A stretch of DNA of 64,000 nt, from contig NZ_CP046393.1 in NCBI RefSeq assembly GCF_009734185.1, positions 1,108,501 through 1,172,500 on the forward strand. The letters run 5' to 3'. The stretch's first letter is position 1, and each line of letters begins with the position of its first letter. The stretch is from Commensalibacter melissae (GTDB taxonomy: Bacteria; Pseudomonadota; Alphaproteobacteria; Acetobacterales; Acetobacteraceae). A model generated the notes under the pieces. It was not told the origin of the DNA. It did not search any database and saw only the letters and a list, made by a program, of their open reading frames with translations. Below are positions 1 through 7,207 of the stretch, one piece after another. The translations under genes were made by a program, and so were the position numbers.

Positions 1-459
1 AATGGAAAACTATCCGAAACCAGAATTTTACATCAATTTATGGCCGATATTCAAATTCTTGAACCGACCCGGTTATTGACACAACAAATTGCCAGTAAAA
101 ATGTTCCTGTCTATCGCTATCGTTTTTCCTATATTACCAATTCGGCCCGTCCTTATACTTCCTATGGGGCACCACATGCATCAGAATTACCCTATGTTTT
201 TGGAACGTTGAACAAAGTATACTCATCCTTGACACCTCAAGACAATGCCATGTCAGAAGCAATAAAAAAATACTGGGTCAATTTTGCAAAATATTCAAAA
301 CCTAAAGTAGACGGATTATCGGAATTTTCCGAATTTAAAATTCATCCTGATAAATTACTCAATTTTTCAACAACCGGTATCAAATTTGAAACTGATCCAT
401 TTCAATCGAGATTGGATTATATTGAAAATGCATTAAAAAATAAAAAAAAACCTGACTAA
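1..459 (+). CDS. Type-B carboxylesterase, C-terminal part (cut by window edge)
   Basis: The frame is open from the first base, so the ATG at 40 is internal and the true start lies upstream of the window. The protein end carries the landmarks of the carboxylesterase type B (PnbA-like) alpha/beta-hydrolase family: a VYRYRFSY strand, then GAPHASELPYVFG, which holds the catalytic His, then the YWVNFAKYSKP helix that closes the fold. The nucleophile elbow is outside the window. Such enzymes hydrolyse carboxylic esters; the substrate cannot be inferred. A weak hairpin follows the stop codon. The family call is firm, the specificity is unknown. Confidence 0.85.
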   Translation, partial: NGKLSETRILHQFMADIQILEPTRLLTQQIASKNVPVYRYRFSYITNSARPYTSYGAPHASELPYVFGTLNKVYSSLTPQDNAMSEAIKKYWVNFAKYSKPKVDGLSEFSEFKIHPDKLLNFSTTGIKFETDPFQSRLDYIENALKNKKKPD

Positions 460-494
460 GAGATCAAATCCGTATTTCTTATAATTCTTTCTCG

Positions 495-522
495 AGGTCT
501 GTAAAATTAAATTTATAGACTT
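495..522 (+). terminator. Weak hairpin after the carboxylesterase gene
   Basis: Arms at 495-505 and 512-522 pair over 11 positions including two G-U wobbles, with a six-base loop. Plus-strand sequence after it is T-rich but interrupted (CAATTATTGTTTTT). It sits at the convergent junction with the SUMF1-fold gene and probably ends the esterase transcript. No energy calculation was possible. Confidence 0.4.
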
Positions 523-2096
523 CAATTATTGTTTTTATTATTGATGTTCACAGAATCTCTTGCCTGATTTGACTGAATATTTTTCATATCTTGCAGCACA
601 TATACATTTGTCCACTTACTCTTTGGTAAAGAGAGCAATACCTGTATTCGATTGGCAAAAAACGCCAGATTATTGAGTTTTCTAGCTTTATATGCTGTTT
701 CAATCATGGTGAATTGTTTTTTTCTATCAATAATCGATGATGAATCTGCTATTTTACGGATAGTTTCCAAATACCCGTCAATTGAATTATTTAAGATTTG
801 TTTATGATTGATAATGTTTGATTTTATATCGTTTTTTTGTTTTTGGCTCAACATATTCAAAAGCGATAATTCCTTTTCCAAAATCAATATTGTATGTTGA
901 TTTTCCCAAATATTTAATGCCAAAGCGGATGCCGCTTCAATTTGGGCACGCATGGTTGCCGCCAAGAAATCATTACGAGCTCTGGCATCCTGATCCAGTT
1001 GTGTTGATATCTGTTCAAGCCCGGCCTTTAAGGATGCCTCTGTTGTCTGTTTCTTCAGCTTATCAATCAGCTGATGCGTATTGGCTGTCACTTTTTGGGA
1101 TTTTTGCAATAATTGATCAAACTCTGATGAAGCCTGATTGGTTTCTTGCAGGCTACCCAATGTAGGTGCGGAAATAACAACTCTAAAACCCATGGTTGCG
1201 AGATGTGTCGGTTGATTGGTATTTTGATCATATAGAGGGATTTCCTCACGTAATGCCGTATTGAGATCCGATGGATTAAATGTATAATTTCCACCTTTTA
1301 CAATTATTCCACCTGTTAGTCCATGCTGACGTCCCACACGATTCAAGTGATAATAATCCTGCATCATTTGCCCCACTTCTCCCAACATATCATATAACCC
1401 CAAAGGATTTGGTTTCATGCTACCTACCGTTTGAACCTGACCATTTGCCAGTTCCGAACCAGTCATAACATATTCTTCAATTCCTTCTGGCATTGGCCAT
1501 GTTGGTGCAAGAAAATCCGTTTCGCTAACCTTGTTGCCTCCCTGAGCAGCATAATACCATTCCGCTTCTGTAGGTAAACGGATATAACCATATTTATTAC
1601 CACGTTTTGGCAATGAATTTTTAGCATGTTGCAATAGCCAAACAGACCATTTTTCCGCAAAATTTTCAGCCTCAAACCATGAAATATTATTGACTGCTTT
1701 CTGTCCTGACTGATCGGGTTGTTTGCATGAATCCTGATCTAGAATGGCATCATATTGATTTCTTGTAACGTCATATTTCCCAATATAATAGAAATTACTT
1801 CCATTCACCCCGCTCGAAAAAGGTGCTGCAAGCTGCGCTTGCCTTATATAATCGCTATAACCTTGCTGAGTTTCAGATTGCCCTATCTGAATTGGTAAAT
1901 CATCCAAAACTCCACCTTCTGTCGGCACTTCAACCTTACGAAAAACCATTTTACCTCCACAAGGCAATGGCAAGGCAAAATCATCCTTCATTGGATGGAT
2001 ATCTATAAATTTACTTGGCCATGATGCGTTTATTGCTTTTGAAATAGTAGGAAAAAATCCAATACCAAGTCCAATAATCAAAACAATTTGTTTCAT
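522..2096 (-). CDS. Periplasmic SUMF1/FGE-fold protein with C-terminal helical region
   Basis: Last gene of the srfBC operon. The ATG at 2096 overlaps the permease stop as ATGA, which fixes the start; an upstream in-frame start at 2117 is less likely. An N-terminal signal peptide (MKQIVLIIGLGIGFF, then SKA) predicts export. Residues about 95-310 show SUMF1/formylglycine-generating-enzyme fold signatures: YIGKYDVTRNQY, NNISWFEAENFAEKW, RLPTEAEWYYAAQGG, NPLGLYDMLGEV and a final MGFRVVIS. The usual GNVWEW is replaced by GEVGQM, and the catalytic cysteine segment is cysteine-free (KGGNYTFNPSDLNTALRE). It is therefore unlikely to make formylglycine and resembles the non-catalytic or iron-enzyme branches of the superfamily. 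The last 200 residues are Gln/Lys-rich and helical, probably coiled coil. The exact role is unknown. Confidence 0.85.
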   Translation of the reverse strand: MKQIVLIIGLGIGFFPTISKAINASWPSKFIDIHPMKDDFALPLPCGGKMVFRKVEVPTEGGVLDDLPIQIGQSETQQGYSDYIRQAQLAAPFSSGVNGSNFYYIGKYDVTRNQYDAILDQDSCKQPDQSGQKAVNNISWFEAENFAEKWSVWLLQHAKNSLPKRGNKYGYIRLPTEAEWYYAAQGGNKVSETDFLAPTWPMPEGIEEYVMTGSELANGQVQTVGSMKPNPLGLYDMLGEVGQMMQDYYHLNRVGRQHGLTGGIIVKGGNYTFNPSDLNTALREEIPLYDQNTNQPTHLATMGFRVVISAPTLGSLQETNQASSEFDQLLQKSQKVTANTHQLIDKLKKQTTEASLKAGLEQISTQLDQDARARNDFLAATMRAQIEAASALALNIWENQHTILILEKELSLLNMLSQKQKNDIKSNIINHKQILNNSIDGYLETIRKIADSSSIIDRKKQFTMIETAYKARKLNNLAFFANRIQVLLSLPKSKWTNVYVLQDMKNIQSNQARDSVNINNKNNN

Positions 2097-3319
2097 AAAG
2101 CAATTACCCCTTCCCATGGCTGTATTTTGGCTGCTCTCTTTCCCGATAAAAAACTGATTATGAAACTTGCCCCAAAGGTTAAACAGATAGTTGCCAAAAT
2201 CAATTCCTTATTCAACAAAAATAAAACATGATTTTGTGGTAGAATATTTTTAAATAAATGATTGATCAGTTCTCCTGCTCCTATCGCGGCAACAAACGAA
2301 ATCGCCAGACCGCAAAATGCAAGAATAAAAGATTGAAAAAGTGGAAAAAAAATTAAATCCAATGAACAAAACCCAGAATAGCGCAATAAAGCCAGAGATC
2401 TGTGTTTACGTTCGGTATTTGCCCAAAGGCCAGATCCCAATGAAATACATAAACCGCCCCCTCCCAATGACGCAATTAAGATGAAAAGATATTGCAAGCG
2501 TTTTGTTAACGATAATAATCCAGAAACATCTCCTGCTCTTGATATGATATCTATATTGTTATTACGTAGATTCCTGTCTAATTTTGGCACATCAGTCAAA
2601 TTTTTGGCATATAACCGGAAACCAGAATACACGATATTTGGCGGTATTTTGAAATTATTAACTTGAACGGGCCAGTTTTCAATACCATCCTGATAGGTTT
2701 CCACGGCAACAGCCAATGACAAGGATACAAAGGCGCAATCCTTATCTGTAACGGAGGGTGGCAATACAGATACGACTTTCAAAGGAAAATTTACTTGCTG
2801 TTTAGTATTATGATATATTCTTTCAAGAATGGCATTTACTTGATCTCCATCATGAATATGCAAATAGCTGGCCGCTGAGGCTGATAAAAAAATTTCATCA
2901 TTTTCTTGTATAAAAGCAGAAATATTACCTAACAAGGGGTCACCTTTGGCTGAAGGTACTAACATGATATGCCTGCCATCACCATTATTCTTGTCAGCCA
3001 TATTTTCCATAAACAAACTTGCTGCCAATGTACGGGTTCGAGGCATGATAAATGCAATATCGTTATTTGAATTAATGTTCTTTATATCACCAAGGGAAAA
3101 ACTACGATTGGATATTGTGACTATTTCCCTGACATGAGGATCTTCAAGCAATGATTGCCTAATACTGGTTAATACACCACTTCTTAATCCGGCAATGACA
3201 ATTAAAGGGGCCAAAACTGCGACAATGCCCAGAATATGGCATAATGATAAAATTGGTTCATTTTTCAAGTCTTTCCAGGCAAGTTTAGCGGATAAAAATA
3301 AATGCAGATTTTTATGCAT
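2093..3319 (-). CDS. FtsX/MacB-like ABC transporter permease
   Basis: A 408-residue membrane protein with one transmembrane helix near residues 25-45, a large extracytoplasmic domain (about 50-270), and three closely spaced C-terminal helices. This is the FtsX-like permease layout of the MacB/LolCE superfamily. The region LGSGLWANTERKHRSLALLR between the domain and the last helices resembles the coupling segment of this family. Its first codons overlap the end of the ATPase gene by 8 bp, so the two form one transporter. Such pairs move lipoproteins or peptides, or transmit force across the inner membrane. The cargo here is unknown; the operon's VWA and SUMF1 proteins, both periplasmic, are plausible partners. 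Confidence 0.85.
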   Translation of the reverse strand: MHKNLHLFLSAKLAWKDLKNEPILSLCHILGIVAVLAPLIVIAGLRSGVLTSIRQSLLEDPHVREIVTISNRSFSLGDIKNINSNNDIAFIMPRTRTLAASLFMENMADKNNGDGRHIMLVPSAKGDPLLGNISAFIQENDEIFLSASAASYLHIHDGDQVNAILERIYHNTKQQVNFPLKVVSVLPPSVTDKDCAFVSLSLAVAVETYQDGIENWPVQVNNFKIPPNIVYSGFRLYAKNLTDVPKLDRNLRNNNIDIISRAGDVSGLLSLTKRLQYLFILIASLGGGGLCISLGSGLWANTERKHRSLALLRYSGFCSLDLIFFPLFQSFILAFCGLAISFVAAIGAGELINHLFKNILPQNHVLFLLNKELILATICLTFGASFIISFLSGKRAAKIQPWEGVIAL

Positions 3320-4022
3320 GGATCCGTAACCGAGTTATTTTCGTTTCATTGTCAATATAACACGCCATCTCCTTTAGACCATATTGTAACGCCCGTTTAA
3401 CATCATGTGAGGTCATGATTAAAACGGATCCAGCCTCCGTTACTGTCTCAACCAATAAATGTAAAATTTCGTCGGCTAGAGTGGGATGAACAGAAGCCGT
3501 GGGTTCATCCGCTAAAACAATCATGGGTCTATTGATTAATGCTCTTGCAACAGCCACTCTTTGACGCTGGCCAACAGATACCTGACATGGTTTTTTAGAT
3601 AAAATTGGTCCAATTTCAAGAAAGGTAATCAACTGATCAAACCAGACTTTATTCTTTTTTCCAATAATCGATAAGGGTAGAGTTATATTTTCCTTTACAG
3701 TGATAAAAGGAATTAAGCCCGCTGTTTGCGGAACAAAACCAGAATATGCTGACCTTAAATGAGCCAATTGATCCCGTCTGTAATTATTCCATAATTTTAA
3801 AATATCATTTTGTTCAAAATAGAAATTACGTCCTTTTGTCGGTTTCAAGGATAAGGATAACATTCCCAATATCGTACTTTTACCACATCCTGAAGGACCG
3901 GAAATCAATATACGATCACCATGTTTAATTTCTGCATGATCAATATTGATTTTGATTCCGTCAGAAAATTCATATGCAACATTATCAAGAAAAATAAAGG
4001 GATTTCCCGAAAATTCTCTCAT
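3312..4022 (-). CDS. ABC transporter ATP-binding protein (MacB/LolD type)
   Basis: A complete nucleotide-binding subunit of about 236 residues. Walker A is GPSGCGKST, the signature is VSVGQRQRVAVARAL, Walker B is IVLADEPTAS and the switch His lies in TSHD. The short, stand-alone form next to an FtsX-like permease matches the LolD/MacB subfamily. The ATG at 4022 shares one base with the TGA of the VWA gene (TGATG); a TTG at 4025 is an alternative start. It energises the permease encoded at 2093-3319. The junction implies translational coupling to the VWA gene. Confidence 0.9.
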   Translation of the reverse strand: MREFSGNPFIFLDNVAYEFSDGIKINIDHAEIKHGDRILISGPSGCGKSTILGMLSLSLKPTKGRNFYFEQNDILKLWNNYRRDQLAHLRSAYSGFVPQTAGLIPFITVKENITLPLSIIGKKNKVWFDQLITFLEIGPILSKKPCQVSVGQRQRVAVARALINRPMIVLADEPTASVHPTLADEILHLLVETVTEAGSVLIMTSHDVKRALQYGLKEMACYIDNETKITRLRIHA

Positions 4023-5974
4023 CAAGGTAAGGCTTCCAAGGGAACAGGATAAACCGCTTCACCAGGATCTTTGCTTCCAGTTAACTGTACCCAAAGATCA
4101 GGATGAGACTCATATTCCTGATAAAGTCGTAAACGGCTTTCAACATTATTCAGAACTGTTCTTTGCGCAATTGCTCCCATTGCCAGCCAATCCTGTTCCG
4201 AAATGTTCATGATATCCGACTTATAAGGTAAACCTTGCAAATATTCTCCCAGTAATCCGCCAATATTTTTAGATTGGGAAATTTTTTGCGGATCACGGGC
4301 TGCTGTTGCAAAAGCTGAACGAAGTTGGGTAAAAAATGTCTGTGGTTCGGTTCTTCCCGCTAATCCTGTTTTCAAGATGATCTGTAAGGATTGGGCTAAA
4401 TCTGACAACTGGTTTTTGGTTAAGAGAACACGTACTTCAATGGCCTTTTTAACTGGATTAGTCAAATCCCGATCTGTTGTATAACTCGAAATCACATCAG
4501 GAACGGAAGTATTTTCCTCCTTACCCATATAGGCAAGACGCATAGCCTGGCTGACAACTTTGATTTGATCCTCTGCTTTTTTAGATTGAGCATTTTTCTT
4601 TGACGGATTCAATCCTGCTATAGGTCTACCAGTTGTATCCGCCACCTGTTGCAATAATGCCATTGTGAGGGTCTGAATCACTTCTGAAAAAGCCTCTGGT
4701 GTCCCCCCCCTAACAGGAAAATATAAGGATCCAGCCGTACCAAACTGGCTTAGCTTTCTATATTGGCTTGCAGCCTTGGTATGATTATTGATTTTCTGAC
4801 CTGCAGGCGTTAATAAATGAACAACAAATACAGCAACTCCTTTTGATTCAGCAAGCTGTTTGATTTCTTCAATTCCCAGTTTAGTTATACTGTGAGGATC
4901 ATTTGCCTCCCTTGCACCTGCATCCGTCACCAGAATAATATATTTACCAGCTGATTGATTCCAGTCAATTTCATCAAGTGCGGTTTTAATTCCAGCGATA
5001 GCATCCTCGTCAAAAGATTTTGACGAAACTTTTGCATCATGAACAGAAGCTATGGCATTGTTAACATTATCCACAGGTTGCTTGAAATCAGGTCTTGCAA
5101 AAACTTTTGTTTCATATTCCAGTGACGGATTATCTTTCAAACTGTCCCGAAAGGCAACCAATCCAAAACGAAAATTATCTTTAACCGCTGTATTTTTTAT
5201 TGAATTAATCAATGATTTAACCGCTGCCTGAGTTTGTTCAATATAGGGTTCCATACTTACAGTCGTATCCATAACAAACACCAAACTGGCCTTGAAATTC
5301 CTCAAATTCGCTGGCGATGAATCAGGGTTGCTTTTTTGTGACGGAGCGGAAACGACATGAAGCAAACGTAATGGAGGACCACTTGGACGATCTATCTGCT
5401 GGGCATCAAGAATTGGCAGCAAATAGAAATTATGAGTGATATCTACATATGTTTCAGGTTCCATGGCTATCACCGGACCAGGATTACCGGCCAGTGCATT
5501 TTTTGCTAATTCCTTGGCTTTATCGCCACCAGATTGATCCAGCAGTATCTGTTTTTCATCCTGTTCATTTTTCATGAATAATGAACGCTCGCGTCCAGCC
5601 GGATTGGTAAAGGCACCAACCATTGTATGCGCCCAGTTAATTACTTTATCAGCTGGCACCCAGCCTACAATATGACCCTGGGTATCGCTTCCAACCTGCA
5701 ACCAATCTTCATTTCCCTGTGTATCTTTCTGACGTTTATAAACATAAAAAACCTTGAAGCCCTCAATCGGTTTCGCATTCTGATTTGAGGGTGAATCTGA
5801 TAAGACAACACCAGGTCTAGTTATGATTTTTTGATAAAGATTATGTTTTCCTTCCATAAGCAATGGTGTGGAGGATGGGGAAACAGCAGGATCAGCAAAA
5901 ATAACTGAGGAACTTTCTATTGCTGAAAAATACAATAGCGAAAAAATTAATGATTTATTCAGAATTTTTCTCAC
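4022..5974 (-). CDS. Periplasmic SH3-like + von Willebrand A domain protein
   Basis: The GTG at 5974 overlaps the previous stop as GTGA, matching the ATGA overlaps elsewhere in the operon, so it is preferred over the TTG at 5980. A signal peptide (MRKILNKSLIFSLLYF, cleavage near IFA-DP) exports the product. Residues about 50-115 look like a bacterial SH3-like module (WLQVGSDTQGHIVGWVPADK). A VWA domain starts near residue 230, with a MIDAS-like DTTVS at 236-240 and a later LVTDAGAR, so metal-dependent protein binding is likely. The SH3/VWA arrangement recalls the C-terminal part of PpkA-type proteins from type VI secretion loci; this is from memory and not tested. The last 200 residues are helical. 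It probably binds the SUMF1-fold or Srf partners in the periplasm. Confidence 0.85.
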   Translation of the reverse strand: MRKILNKSLIFSLLYFSAIESSSVIFADPAVSPSSTPLLMEGKHNLYQKIITRPGVVLSDSPSNQNAKPIEGFKVFYVYKRQKDTQGNEDWLQVGSDTQGHIVGWVPADKVINWAHTMVGAFTNPAGRERSLFMKNEQDEKQILLDQSGGDKAKELAKNALAGNPGPVIAMEPETYVDITHNFYLLPILDAQQIDRPSGPPLRLLHVVSAPSQKSNPDSSPANLRNFKASLVFVMDTTVSMEPYIEQTQAAVKSLINSIKNTAVKDNFRFGLVAFRDSLKDNPSLEYETKVFARPDFKQPVDNVNNAIASVHDAKVSSKSFDEDAIAGIKTALDEIDWNQSAGKYIILVTDAGAREANDPHSITKLGIEEIKQLAESKGVAVFVVHLLTPAGQKINNHTKAASQYRKLSQFGTAGSLYFPVRGGTPEAFSEVIQTLTMALLQQVADTTGRPIAGLNPSKKNAQSKKAEDQIKVVSQAMRLAYMGKEENTSVPDVISSYTTDRDLTNPVKKAIEVRVLLTKNQLSDLAQSLQIILKTGLAGRTEPQTFFTQLRSAFATAARDPQKISQSKNIGGLLGEYLQGLPYKSDIMNISEQDWLAMGAIAQRTVLNNVESRLRLYQEYESHPDLWVQLTGSKDPGEAVYPVPLEALP

Positions 5975-7206
5975 TGCCAAAAATCCTTTAACGTAAGACG
6001 AGCCATTTCATCCCCAGTTTCAGCTTTTTTACTTAACCAGTCATACAATGCCTGACGTGGGGCAACAACTTCTCGAGAGCCTTTTTGGGCAGCCATCTGG
6101 AAATATCGTGCCGCTTCACGCATATCAGGACTGGGAATGGGACCATCCACCTTGAAATTTACAGGACTGTAAAGTAAACCCAACTTGACCATTGCTTCAC
6201 TTTCCCCCTTGGATGCTGCATTTTCCAGTAACAAAATTCCATCATCAGCCTGCTTATTTTCTAACCGCCTTTCCCCCTCTTTAGTAATAGCCAATGTGCT
6301 GGGTGCTTTGCTAAGAACATCCTGTAATGGCATTACTTCCAAATTTTCCGCCTTGTTTTGGGAATTGGATTTGGTTGATTCAGGAAAAGATTGCTTCTGG
6401 GAATTTTCAGATTGTTTTCCATCATCATTATTCTTTTTATCATTACTCTGTTTTATTACAGGTTTGTTTTCTATAGTTTTTTCCTTAACAGAAGGATTTT
6501 TATTGGGAACATGATGTTTTTTTATATAAATTCCTGTTCCAATGCTGAATAACGACAAAAGACCCAAACCTGATCCTAAAATTATCCAGGGTAGTTTGCT
6601 TCTGGTATTGTTTGATTCTCCATGCAGATTTTCACTATTCAATAAATCCTCTTTCTGTGGAAAAACGGAGCGTTTCTTTTGTATCTCTGGATTTATAACC
6701 GGTAAATCAGGTTTGTTTTCATTCTGATTAACTCGATTATTTTCAGTATCCATTACAACAGTTTCTATATCCGGTTCAGCTCCCGATTGATCCAGGGAAA
6801 CAGTGGGGTCTTCTTGTTGCCCATTTATTTTATTAACTATTTCTAAATTTTTTTTCTCTTTCCCGGGACTGCTGACATCATCTATTTTTTTATTTTCAAC
6901 AACTTTTCTGGAAACACTTCGTTTGCCGATAATGGGAGGCCAGATTACGGTTTGGACAAGATCCAGTTCCGGAACTTTGATCTGGCATGGGCTTCCCGCC
7001 TCCAGTAAATCACATAAACGGTCAGCTTCAATAAATAAAACTAGATCATTTCCTTGTTGTTCCTGACGTATAACCTTTTGAACAGGAATTGAGGGAAATT
7101 GTGGAAACGTAATATTAAAATTCTGTCCCTTCAAATCTGCCTTACTTATTACGGTAATAGCGGCTTCACCTGGTCCTGATGCTGAAATTTTTAATACCGA
7201 ATTCAT
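5971..7206 (-). CDS. Single-pass membrane protein with C-terminal Sel1-like repeats
   Basis: 411 residues. A folded N-terminal cytoplasmic domain (about 1-95) is followed by a long charged linker, one transmembrane helix near 205-228 (LPWIILGSGLGLLSLF), another Lys/Asn/Ser-rich linker, and a C-terminal region (about 320-411) with Sel1/TPR-like helices (AMVKLGLLYS, AARYFQMAAQKG). The start lies one base after the srfC stop. The topology suggests a connector: the N-terminal domain faces cytoplasmic SrfB and SrfC and the Sel1 part faces the periplasmic VWA and SUMF1 proteins. I recognise no named family for the N-terminal domain. The function is inferred from topology and neighbours only. Confidence 0.75.
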   Translation of the reverse strand: MNSVLKISASGPGEAAITVISKADLKGQNFNITFPQFPSIPVQKVIRQEQQGNDLVLFIEADRLCDLLEAGSPCQIKVPELDLVQTVIWPPIIGKRSVSRKVVENKKIDDVSSPGKEKKNLEIVNKINGQQEDPTVSLDQSGAEPDIETVVMDTENNRVNQNENKPDLPVINPEIQKKRSVFPQKEDLLNSENLHGESNNTRSKLPWIILGSGLGLLSLFSIGTGIYIKKHHVPNKNPSVKEKTIENKPVIKQSNDKKNNDDGKQSENSQKQSFPESTKSNSQNKAENLEVMPLQDVLSKAPSTLAITKEGERRLENKQADDGILLLENAASKGESEAMVKLGLLYSPVNFKVDGPIPSPDMREAARYFQMAAQKGSREVVAPRQALYDWLSKKAETGDEMARLTLKDFWQ

Positions 7207-7207
7207 T

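Noticed and set aside
40-459. Start codon of the esterase at position 40
   Set aside because: The frame is open to base 1 and the family N-terminus and catalytic Ser region are missing, so this Met is internal.
6185-6514. Plus-strand open frame (about 109 codons) antisense to the Sel1-protein gene
   Set aside because: No ribosome-binding site, no domain, and composition follows the antisense of the real gene.
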